The position numbers and the translations under genes are program-made. Positions 51,150 to 59,346 of a DNA stretch of 64,000 nt are shown piece by piece (position 1 is the stretch's first letter; the number at the start of each line of letters is the position of its first letter). A model generated the notes under the pieces. That model made no database searches. It was given only the letters and a program-made list of their open reading frames with translations, and was not told where the DNA came from. This DNA comes from Deltaproteobacteria bacterium (GTDB lineage Bacteria > Desulfobacterota > DSM-4660 > Desulfatiglandales > HGW-15), in contig JAFGFM010000088.1 in the NCBI GenBank assembly GCA_016931115.1, forward strand, positions 1-64,000, written 5' to 3'.

Positions 51150-52376
51150 ATGATCACAACAAAATATTATGGGAAATTTGGCGGTGCATATATCCCTGAA
51201 ATACTGGTTTCGACCTTTGAACAGCTTGTAAATGCATTTGAAGAGGCAAAGAGAGACCCTCAATTCTGGAAAGAATATACTGCAATAATGTCCAACTATT
51301 CATGCAGACCAACACCTCTTACCTATGCGGAAAACCTGACAAAACATTTGGGGGGCGCAAGGATATATATCAAGAGGGAAGACCTGAACCATACAGGCGC
51401 ACATAAGGCCAATAATGTTATGGGTCAGGGTCTATTAGTAAAAAGGATGGGTAAGACCCGTGTAATAGCAGAGACAGGGGCGGGCCAGCATGGTGTGGCC
51501 ACAGCAACAATGGCCGCCAAATTCGGATTTGCATGTACTATCTACATGGGAGAAAAGGATGTTGAAAGACAGAGGCCCAATGTCTTCTGGATGGAGCGAT
51601 TAGGTGCAACAGTCGTCCCTGTGACTGACGGGACAAGGATACTCAAGGATGCCATCAATGAGGCATTCAGGGACTGGTCAGCAAATATGGACGATACCCA
51701 TTATGTGCTGGGCACTGCATGCGGGGCACACCCGTTCCCTGAAATGGTTATGTATTTCCAGTCCATCATCGGTAAAGAGGCAAGAAAACAGGTTATGGAT
51801 ATAACCGGCAGGCTTCCAAAGCGTGTATACGCCTGTGTTGGAGGAGGTTCAAACGCGCTCGGTATATTCAGCGGTTTTTTAAATGACCCTGTGGAGCTTG
51901 TTGGTGTTGAGGCAGGGGGAAAAGGCCTTGATTCAGGTATGCATGCATCAAGGCTTGCGAGCAAAGACGGCTCACCTGGTATAGCACAGGGTTACAAGAC
52001 CTATTTTTTACAGAACAAGGATGGGCAGATGATGGAGACACACAGTGTGTCAGCGGGGCTTGATTATGTCGGGGTTTCACCAATACTGGCCGACTTAAAG
52101 GAAAAAGGGAGAATAAGGTTTGAGGCTGCGACCGACAAAGAGGTGCTGGATGCATTCACCCTGACACTCAGGAAGGAAGGGCTTATACCTGCCCTTGAAT
52201 CATCCCATGCATTTGTCCAGGCATATAAAGAGGCAGGTTCGTTAACAAAGGATGATGTTATTATCATTAACCAGTCAGGGAGGGGTGACAAGGACATATT
52301 CACTGTGGCTGATGCATTTAAAGACCCTGAGTGGATGAAATTTATTAAGAAAAAGGCGGAAAATTATGGCGCTTGA
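51150..52376 (+). CDS. trpB: Tryptophan synthase beta subunit
   Basis: 408 residues, TrpB1 type. YYGKFGGAYIPEIL, PLP lysine in LNHTGAHKANNVMGQ, GAGQHGVATATMAA, phosphate loop CVGGGSNALGIF and NQSGRGDKD are all present. Strong AAGGAG before ATG 51150. It overlaps trpA by 11 nt. It joins indole and serine to tryptophan. Confidence 0.95.
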   Translation: MITTKYYGKFGGAYIPEILVSTFEQLVNAFEEAKRDPQFWKEYTAIMSNYSCRPTPLTYAENLTKHLGGARIYIKREDLNHTGAHKANNVMGQGLLVKRMGKTRVIAETGAGQHGVATATMAAKFGFACTIYMGEKDVERQRPNVFWMERLGATVVPVTDGTRILKDAINEAFRDWSANMDDTHYVLGTACGAHPFPEMVMYFQSIIGKEARKQVMDITGRLPKRVYACVGGGSNALGIFSGFLNDPVELVGVEAGGKGLDSGMHASRLASKDGSPGIAQGYKTYFLQNKDGQMMETHSVSAGLDYVGVSPILADLKEKGRIRFEAATDKEVLDAFTLTLRKEGLIPALESSHAFVQAYKEAGSLTKDDVIIINQSGRGDKDIFTVADAFKDPEWMKFIKKKAENYGA

Positions 52377-53130
52377 AAAATATATAAGGACTCAGCTTGC
52401 TGAAAAAAAGATACTGCTCATGACACATATTGTGCTTGGCTACCCTTCTCTTGATGCAAGCTACAGGATTATTCAAACCATGGTAAAGGCAGGTGTTGAT
52501 ATCATGGAGCTTCAGATACCCTTTTCTGAACCCACAGCAGACGGCCCTGTGATAGTAAAGGCAAATCAGCACGCCATTGATAATGGCACAACTGTTGAGG
52601 CATGCATGCAACTTGCAGGCAAGGCTGCAAAGGAATTTAAAATACCATTCCTGATAATGACCTATTACAATGTACCTTACAAATATGGCATTGAAAAATT
52701 TACCCTGAGGATGAAAGAAAATAACCTCATGGGCACCATTATCCCTGACCTGCCACCTGAAGAGGGAAAGGATTTCTTAGAGGCCATGAACCGTGTAGAT
52801 ATTGCACCTATACTTATCTTTTCACCCACAACAACTGATGAGAGGATGAGTTACCTCTCTTCAAGTACAAAGGGTTTTATCTATTGTGCCGCAAGAAAAG
52901 GGGTCACAGGGAAGGATACAAATTTTTCCGAGGATTTGTCAGCCTATCTTAAAAGATGCAGAAAGGCTACATCACTGCCCATCGCAGTAGGCTTTGGCAT
53001 TAAGCATAAGGAAGATGTGGATTTTTTAAAGGGTAAGGCCGATATCGCAGTGATAGGTACACAGTCCATCAGGGTGATGGAGGAATCTGGCGTTGATGCG
53101 GTTGGAGCCTTTATCAGGGGGTTGAGATAA
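52366..53130 (+). CDS. trpA: Tryptophan synthase alpha subunit
   Basis: 254 residues, TIM barrel. The catalytic Glu and Asp are in IMELQIPFSEPTADGP (usual form ELGIPFSDPLADGP), so Gly is replaced by Gln and Asp by Glu near the active site, while the second acidic residue of ADGP is kept. Other motifs: YCAARKGVTG and VGFGIKHKEDVDFL. It cleaves indole-3-glycerol phosphate. Last gene of the operon. Confidence 0.9.
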   Translation: MALEKYIRTQLAEKKILLMTHIVLGYPSLDASYRIIQTMVKAGVDIMELQIPFSEPTADGPVIVKANQHAIDNGTTVEACMQLAGKAAKEFKIPFLIMTYYNVPYKYGIEKFTLRMKENNLMGTIIPDLPPEEGKDFLEAMNRVDIAPILIFSPTTTDERMSYLSSSTKGFIYCAARKGVTGKDTNFSEDLSAYLKRCRKATSLPIAVGFGIKHKEDVDFLKGKADIAVIGTQSIRVMEESGVDAVGAFIRGLR

Positions 53131-53235
53131 GGGGGAGGGGAGAGAAATCAGAAGTCAGGAGTCAGAAGATAATATACAGCCCTGCTGACTTCCGACTTCA
53201 GGCCTCTGACTTCTAATCTTCCTCTTTTCTTTTTT
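53131..53235. repeat. Inverted heptamer array, GTCAGAA family
   Basis: Purine arm AAATCAGAAGTCAGGAGTCA and pyrimidine arm CTGCTGACTTCCGACTTCAG.. CTCTGACTTCTAATC. It lies between the convergent trpA and M16C genes and may end both transcripts; a short T-run follows on plus. Confidence 0.8.
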
Positions 53236-56150
53236 TATAGCGCCCTTACAATCTTGAGCCAGCCCGGCTTCCCTTTCATTACTTCTGTAGTGGCAGTATC
53301 AGACCCTGCAATTTTTACAATTCCTTTGTCTCTCACGATACCTAAAAATTCTGAAAAGGCCCTGAAGTCATTTTTACCTGTACTCAATATTTCATCCCTG
53401 ATCTGCTGCCTCTCCTGATCAGTCTCACCTGACAGGTGTCGAATCATCGAGATATAGCCCTTTGCATCAGGTAGCAGATAGCTGTCCATATTACCTATTG
53501 TACCGATAATTGTCTTCTCCAGTTCAGCCTGATTTATATCCAGCATCTTCATGAAACCTGCTGTATCATCAAACGCCCTGATAGTTTTTATTATATTGGG
53601 ATCGCGGTATGATAAAAAGGTCAGCATACCTGAAAGCCGGTCAAAGGTACAATAGACACCATAAGCGCCACCCTTTACCCTCACCTCTTCCCACAGCCTT
53701 GAGGTCCTTAAAAATCTGGTAATCACATGAACTGAGCCGCTGGGTTTGTAACCATATGTACAGATATTCGTACCCTTTGCAACATAGTTCACCTGGGAAG
53801 GGATAATAATTGCCTCACCATCAGGGAAATTACTGCACTGCCAATCTTGTGCAGGGGTATCTTCTGCTGGGAAATCTTTTATAAAATTAATTGTTACAGG
53901 ATTTATCTCTTGCCAGACAGCATGGTTTGTCGTGATATTCAGGATCATATGATTTCTATTGACCAGGATTCTGCGGATTTCTTCAAGGTCCGAAAGTACC
54001 CCCTGCCAATCCTCTTCAATTCTCTGAATCAGATTTCTTAAGAAGAAGAGATAACTGATACCGCTCATCTGCTCTGCTGCCCAGTCAGCCTCATTGAAAT
54101 TAGCCTTCAGCCTGAGGCTTGCTATCTGGTGCCCTGAAGAGAGCATCTTTTGCTCCTCCCTGGCCTTTGCCTCAAGCACGATCTGCCTGAACCTCTCAAG
54201 ATTATCCAATCTGATATCTAATAAAATATCGCGGAAGATCTCAAGCAGTTCACCCGCGTTTGATTGCATGGCCTTACCGCGCAGAAACATGTAGGCCCCG
54301 CTCTCGGTTACGCCTTTCCTGCATGAGGTATGAAATACCGGTCTTATGCCACCTGTCTTTCTGCTTATTCGCTGTGAGAGGGTAATATAATCTTCTTTAC
54401 TGGTGCCCATTTCCAGGAGCGCCCTTCCAAATAGATGTGAATATGGAAGAAATCTCTGTGGGAGAGAATGCAGGTTTAATCCCAGATCAACATATACTAT
54501 GCCATGGGTAAAAAGATCATGGAACATAATCCTTGTCCCGCTCTCTTCTGACTCTTCACATGGGAAAATCCTGTTCACTTTTTCCATATCAGATAGTTTA
54601 AGAACCGGGATAGAGGCAAGGCCTTCAGGGGTATCCGCCCTTTCCTGTAACTCTATAAGGGTACAGGCATCCCCTATAATTTTCTGGCTTTCTGAGTCAC
54701 TTAACCTTTCCAGGTATTCAGCAAGAACCTTTTCCTGCGCATCTTTCTCTTTTTCGATAAGACCCTTTTCAGGCCTGAGGATCACAGTTGTCCTGTGAGG
54801 GTTATCAAGCAGATACTTTTCTATCAGTTCTTCAAAATAGCGTGGATTATCTTTTATGGCAGATTTTACATCGTTTAATGGCCTTTCAAAGGCAACAAGG
54901 GCCAGGGGATCATGATCATACAGCCACGAATTGAGTGCCCTCAGCATTAATACAAGCCCTCTTGGATAACTCCCGGTATTATTCTCCCTGAGGGCAAACT
55001 CAATAGTATTAACCGCAGCCTCAATATCATTCCTGTTAATCCCGTTTGCGGCAAGGCCCCGCAGGGTCTGGATAATCAGATTCTGTGCCCGGTCAATATT
55101 TTCAGGGGCTATCCCCTTAAGCCCTGTGGAAAAATAGGGTTGTACCAGATCGGTCTCAAGACCCACACCTGCAAGGTCTTCACCCAGCCCCGACTCTATA
55201 AGCGCTTTCCTTAATGGAGAGCCCGGCATACCAAGCAGGATATATTCAAGCAGGTACATGGCAAAAATATTGGCAGGGTCATTACCCTGTGGCAAAAGCC
55301 AGTTGATCGTAAACCTGGCTTTATGATCCTGGTTATCATCACCAGGATCATATGACCTGATTAACCTTACCGGGGAGCTGAAGGGTTTCTGGTTTTGGAT
55401 TTTTGAATCAATCTCATTTTTATCAAATTGTTTCAGGTATTCATCAATTATCGTTAGCCTCTTTTCAGGGTCATCATCACCATAAAAATAAACCAGAGCA
55501 TTAGATGGATGGTAATACTGTTTATGGAACTCTCTGAATCTTTCAAAGGTGAGATCCGGTATCTTTTTAGGATCACCGCCTGAATCATACACATATGCAT
55601 TATCAGGGAACAGGGAACGCATGGTATAATCGGATAAAAGTGCATCAGGTGATGAGTATGCACCCTTCATCTCACTGTATACAACACCCTTGATATCAAG
55701 AGGCCCTTCCGGGGTTGACAGTTCATAATGCCACCCCTCCTGCATAAGCTTATAAGGGGTAAGGTCAGGGAAAAACACTGCATCAAGGTAGACATCAATA
55801 AGATTATAAAAATCCTGGAGATTCTGGCTTGCTACAGGGTAGCATGTCTTGTCAGGAAAGGTCATTGCGTTTAAGAAGGTCTGGAGCGAACTCTTCATAA
55901 GCTCAACAAAGGGTTCTTTTACCGGATATTTTCGGGAACCGCACAGCACAGAATGTTCCAAAATATGAGGCAGCCCTGTCGAGTCATTGGGTGGTGTGCG
56001 GAATGTTATGCCAAACACCTTGTTTTCATCGTCATTAACAAGAGAAAGGATCTGTGCCCCTGTCTTTATATGCCTGTAAAGGAAGGCAAGACTTTTTATC
56101 TCAGGGATCTCCTGTTTTTTTATTAATTCAAATTTATCATTATTTGTCAT
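53235..56150 (-). CDS. M16C zinc metallopeptidase (presequence protease/insulinase-like)
   Basis: 971 residues, the length of PreP-type M16C enzymes. The inverted zinc motif HxxEH is at residues 62-66 (PHILEHSVLCGSRKYP), followed by the distal Glu region in MQEGWHYEL. The four M16 domains and the M16C-associated domain follow. Such enzymes degrade short unstructured peptides inside a closing chamber. No signal peptide; probably cytoplasmic. Monocistronic, convergent with trpA. Confidence 0.9.
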   Translation of the reverse strand: MTNNDKFELIKKQEIPEIKSLAFLYRHIKTGAQILSLVNDDENKVFGITFRTPPNDSTGLPHILEHSVLCGSRKYPVKEPFVELMKSSLQTFLNAMTFPDKTCYPVASQNLQDFYNLIDVYLDAVFFPDLTPYKLMQEGWHYELSTPEGPLDIKGVVYSEMKGAYSSPDALLSDYTMRSLFPDNAYVYDSGGDPKKIPDLTFERFREFHKQYYHPSNALVYFYGDDDPEKRLTIIDEYLKQFDKNEIDSKIQNQKPFSSPVRLIRSYDPGDDNQDHKARFTINWLLPQGNDPANIFAMYLLEYILLGMPGSPLRKALIESGLGEDLAGVGLETDLVQPYFSTGLKGIAPENIDRAQNLIIQTLRGLAANGINRNDIEAAVNTIEFALRENNTGSYPRGLVLMLRALNSWLYDHDPLALVAFERPLNDVKSAIKDNPRYFEELIEKYLLDNPHRTTVILRPEKGLIEKEKDAQEKVLAEYLERLSDSESQKIIGDACTLIELQERADTPEGLASIPVLKLSDMEKVNRIFPCEESEESGTRIMFHDLFTHGIVYVDLGLNLHSLPQRFLPYSHLFGRALLEMGTSKEDYITLSQRISRKTGGIRPVFHTSCRKGVTESGAYMFLRGKAMQSNAGELLEIFRDILLDIRLDNLERFRQIVLEAKAREEQKMLSSGHQIASLRLKANFNEADWAAEQMSGISYLFFLRNLIQRIEEDWQGVLSDLEEIRRILVNRNHMILNITTNHAVWQEINPVTINFIKDFPAEDTPAQDWQCSNFPDGEAIIIPSQVNYVAKGTNICTYGYKPSGSVHVITRFLRTSRLWEEVRVKGGAYGVYCTFDRLSGMLTFLSYRDPNIIKTIRAFDDTAGFMKMLDINQAELEKTIIGTIGNMDSYLLPDAKGYISMIRHLSGETDQERQQIRDEILSTGKNDFRAFSEFLGIVRDKGIVKIAGSDTATTEVMKGKPGWLKIVRAL

Positions 56151-56172
56151 TCATTTACCTCTCTATCAAACA

Positions 56173-56199
56173 AAAAAGCCAGTTTTAAACCGGCTTTTT
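56173..56199 (-). terminator. Terminator after the 145-residue membrane protein gene
   Basis: AAAAAGCC / GGCTTTTT stem with an AAAC/GTTT extension. Symmetric A and T runs could stop both strands, but only the minus strand has a gene (56230) immediately upstream. Confidence 0.7.
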
Positions 56200-56229
56200 A
56201 AGAAAGTAAAGGTTGTATTAAAATATATC

Positions 56230-56667
56230 TTATGGATTTTCAGATTGTTGTGTCTCTTCACCAGCCTTCATAAAATCACCCATATACATATTGACCATAA
56301 CCTGTTTTGAATAAACCAGCTTTATCCTTTCAAGCAGGTCATCATCCGGGATATCCTTTAACACAGGATAGCGCTCTTTTAGCTTCTTAAGACCAAGATT
56401 TGAATCAACCTTTGGAATGGGCAGTTTCATGTTTATTGCCTCACCAAGGGTCTTGTCCACCAGTTCCCAGTTTTCATCCATATCACTCATCTTCTTCCAG
56501 TTATTATCAACAAGCCTCCATGCGTCACCTGTCCATTTATCTACCTTCATTGTCAGGGCTGCTGTCTTTTTAATTTCATACCTGGGGGCAAAATAATTGA
56601 AGAAAAAATAAGAGATAACAACACCAATAATGATCCCTAAAAACAACGTTTTTTTACCGTTTTTCAT
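56230..56667 (-). CDS. Small single-pass membrane protein of unknown function
   Basis: 145 residues: a membrane helix at 7-26 (TLFLGIIIGVVISYFFFNYF), then a hydrophilic domain with DKWTGDAWRLVDNNWKKM, a Trp-rich segment and DIPDDDLLERIKLVYSKQVM. Not recognised; the helix and position suggest an envelope protein. It overlaps the CapD/WbpM-like gene by 4 nt, so it is likely translated with it. Confidence 0.7.
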   Translation of the reverse strand: MKNGKKTLFLGIIIGVVISYFFFNYFAPRYEIKKTAALTMKVDKWTGDAWRLVDNNWKKMSDMDENWELVDKTLGEAINMKLPIPKVDSNLGLKKLKERYPVLKDIPDDDLLERIKLVYSKQVMVNMYMGDFMKAGEETQQSENP

Positions 56668-58562
56668 GAAACCCTCTCCTGTTCTATATATTCCGGCAGA
56701 ATCTCTTTAAGGGCTAGCCTTATGCCATCTCCATCCTGCTTTACCATCAGTCTCTTCATATTTTCAAGCCTGCCATTAAGTATGGTAAGATCACAGGCAG
56801 TGCCTTTTAATACCATTATCTTCTTATGAGATGTGTTTACAATCCCCTCGCCCTCTGTGATCAATTCCTCATAGAGTTTTTCACCGGGCCTTAAACCTAC
56901 AAATTTGATATCTATATCCCTGTATGGTTCAAACCCTGAAAGGCGGATCAGGTCTTCAGCCATGTCTGCTATCTTAATGGGCACACCCATATCAAGTATA
57001 AATATCTCACCGCCATTACCCATGGAACCTGCCTGAAGTATAAGCTGGCACGCTTCAGGTATGGTCATAAAAAACCTGGTTATGTCAGGATGAGTTACTG
57101 TTACAGGGCCGCCCTTTTCTATCTGCCTTTTAAATAGAGGGATTACACTGCCTACACTGCCTACCACATTCCCGAACCTTACAGTGATAAACTTTGTATC
57201 AGTCAGGTTGCATCCATTCTGCGCCTGAATCATCAGCTCGGCCACCCTTTTTGAGGAGCCCATAACATTTGCAGGCCTTACTGCCTTATCAGTAGAGACA
57301 AAAACAAATCTCTCAACCTTTGCATTGTTGGCAGCTGCAATCACATTTCTTGTTCCAAGGATGTTGTTGCCTACTGCTTCCCAGGGATTATGCTCAAGCA
57401 TGGGCACATGCTTATATGCAGCCGCGTGAAACACCACCTCAGGCTTTGTATCTGTAAATGCCTTTTCAAGTTTACAGGTATCTGTAATATCAGCAAGCCT
57501 TGGGATAATGGTTACATTCGGGAAACGCTCTTTCAGCTCCAGATCAATCTCATAAAGCGGGCTTTCAGCACGCTCATAAAGCACAAGGCTTTGAGGCGAA
57601 AACCTGCATACCTGCCTGCACAGTTCAGAACCTATTGATCCGCCAGCGCCTGTAATAAGAACCCTTTTACCCTTGAGGTATGCCCCAATTTTTTCCTCAT
57701 CCAGCTTTACAGGCTCCCTGCCAATAAGGTCATTATATGAAACATCCCTGATGGCCTTTATCGTTACCTTACCATTAATTAGCTCACCCATACCGGGGAC
57801 AGTCTTATATGGCACGCCGCTTTTTTCGCAAAGTTTAACAACCTCCCGCATTTCCCTGGTAGCAATGGATGGCATTGCAATCAGTAGCTCCTGTGCATCA
57901 AGTTGCTCTACATAATAGGTAATCTCATTTCTATTACCCAGTACAGGTATTCCATGTATGTGCCTGTTTGCCTTAATGGGGTCATCATCAATATAACCCA
58001 TGATCCTGTATCCAAGATTCGGGTTATCATGTATCTCGCGGCTGATCTTTTCTGCGCAATCGCCTGCACCGATTATTAAAAGTCTCTTACCCTTTCTGCC
58101 TGGTTTTACAAGGGACTTTAAAAAATTGATGCTCCTTACCCCTGCTGATTCATCCCCTGTACCTAACCAGTAATAGAGCCTGATCGCAACACGACTACCT
58201 GCTATAAAGAGAAGAGTAAGCACCCAGTCAATAATGAATATTGAGCGTGAAAACCCTCCGAGCCTGTGTGTAAAAAAGGTAAGCAGTATAACAATCAATG
58301 ATGCAATGCTGGCGGCCTTAAGGATAGAAAGCATGTCTGCCAGGCTTGTATATCTCCACATGCCCTCGTAGAGGTTAAAGAGGTAGAAGATAATTATTTT
58401 GGTGATTATTACAAATGGAATAAATCGCTGGAGTATTGATATGGAACTTTCGGGAATAGCAAAATTATGCCTGAGCAGATGGGCAAAATACCAGGAAAAA
58501 CCAATAAGGATAATATCAATTAAAAAGATTATAAAAAAGTTTTTATATAAAAATCTGGGCAT
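56664..58562 (-). CDS. CapD/WbpM-like UDP-sugar 4,6-dehydratase (polysaccharide biosynthesis)
   Basis: 632 residues: four to five N-terminal membrane helices, a first Rossmann domain (LLIIGAGDCAEKI), then the SDR catalytic domain (VLITGAGGSIGSELCRQV, AAYKHVPML) with the WbpM-type active site FVFVSTDKAV and VMGSSKR (Met in place of the SDR Tyr). This class dehydrates UDP-GlcNAc for synthesis of rare sugars. It starts one base into the stop of the HepT-like gene. Confidence 0.9.
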   Translation of the reverse strand: MPRFLYKNFFIIFLIDIILIGFSWYFAHLLRHNFAIPESSISILQRFIPFVIITKIIIFYLFNLYEGMWRYTSLADMLSILKAASIASLIVILLTFFTHRLGGFSRSIFIIDWVLTLLFIAGSRVAIRLYYWLGTGDESAGVRSINFLKSLVKPGRKGKRLLIIGAGDCAEKISREIHDNPNLGYRIMGYIDDDPIKANRHIHGIPVLGNRNEITYYVEQLDAQELLIAMPSIATREMREVVKLCEKSGVPYKTVPGMGELINGKVTIKAIRDVSYNDLIGREPVKLDEEKIGAYLKGKRVLITGAGGSIGSELCRQVCRFSPQSLVLYERAESPLYEIDLELKERFPNVTIIPRLADITDTCKLEKAFTDTKPEVVFHAAAYKHVPMLEHNPWEAVGNNILGTRNVIAAANNAKVERFVFVSTDKAVRPANVMGSSKRVAELMIQAQNGCNLTDTKFITVRFGNVVGSVGSVIPLFKRQIEKGGPVTVTHPDITRFFMTIPEACQLILQAGSMGNGGEIFILDMGVPIKIADMAEDLIRLSGFEPYRDIDIKFVGLRPGEKLYEELITEGEGIVNTSHKKIMVLKGTACDLTILNGRLENMKRLMVKQDGDGIRLALKEILPEYIEQERVS

Positions 58563-59017
58563 TAGTCTTTTATCTCATTATAGTATTTCGATGAATATAT
58601 AAAAATATTCTCCACACATTCCAGCAATGGTGGCGTAAGGGTCAATACACTTTTATATATGTCATATATTGTATCTGATTTATATTCATGTGAGATTTCA
58701 TTTCTTAGAAGTCTTATCTTTACAAAATCATCTGCGGATTTGATAATTCCTTTCTTTTCCGCCCTGTTTATACGATCTCGAATAGTCCCTTCATCTTCAA
58801 GATCGAGGGAATCAAAATACCTTAATATTTTTTGAATTATCAGATCACTCAATCTCGCGAACCGGCTGGTCAGGGCCTCAAAACTTTCAAGTTCATCATT
58901 TGTTAAATCATCCCTCAGACCAATTAAAGAACATTTCTTATAGGAATATTGAAGAATATGATTGGCTTTCTCAAGTTCTTCCAACTCATTTTTCATGACT
59001 TCTAATAAATTACTCAT
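58562..59017 (-). CDS. HepT-like HEPN-domain toxin (MNT/HEPN module)
   Basis: 151 residues, helical. The RX4-6H active site is RNEISH in IRLLRNEISHEYKSDTIYDI. Such proteins are RNases (or are AMPylated by MNT partners). The partner MNT gene overlaps by 4 nt upstream. Its stop overlaps the CapD/WbpM-like start, so it is embedded in a polysaccharide operon. Confidence 0.85.
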   Translation of the reverse strand: MSNLLEVMKNELEELEKANHILQYSYKKCSLIGLRDDLTNDELESFEALTSRFARLSDLIIQKILRYFDSLDLEDEGTIRDRINRAEKKGIIKSADDFVKIRLLRNEISHEYKSDTIYDIYKSVLTLTPPLLECVENIFIYSSKYYNEIKD

Positions 59018-59298
59018 TGCAGCCTGATACCTTTCTCAAGAGCTAATTTTACAAATGGATCACCCCTGTGTTTTGCTATCAGGAGGTCAACCTTCTGCTC
59101 CTCTATCCTTTCAAACAGTTCAGCCTTGATGGCAAGCTTATCAAAAAATTCCAGTTGATCGGATAACACTAAGATATCTATATCTCCACCCTTTTTCAGC
59201 GCATCTGTCCTTGATCCAAACAGATAAACCTCAGCATCAGGATCTAACTTTCTTACTGATTCTAAAATTGCTCTCTTTTCTTTTTCTGTTAACCGCAT
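59014..59298 (-). CDS. MntA-like minimal nucleotidyltransferase antitoxin
   Basis: 94 residues with the nucleotidyltransferase motif GSRTDALKKGGDIDILV (GSx10D-x-D), the hallmark of MNT antitoxins that AMPylate HEPN toxins. Overlaps the HepT-like gene by 4 nt. 48 nt after the YjbH-like gene's stop. Confidence 0.85.
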   Translation of the reverse strand: MRLTEKEKRAILESVRKLDPDAEVYLFGSRTDALKKGGDIDILVLSDQLEFFDKLAIKAELFERIEEQKVDLLIAKHRGDPFVKLALEKGIRLQ

Positions 59299-59346
59299 AT
59301 TATAATTATTATCAAACCCCTTGTTTCAAGTAAAGATACCTGCCTG

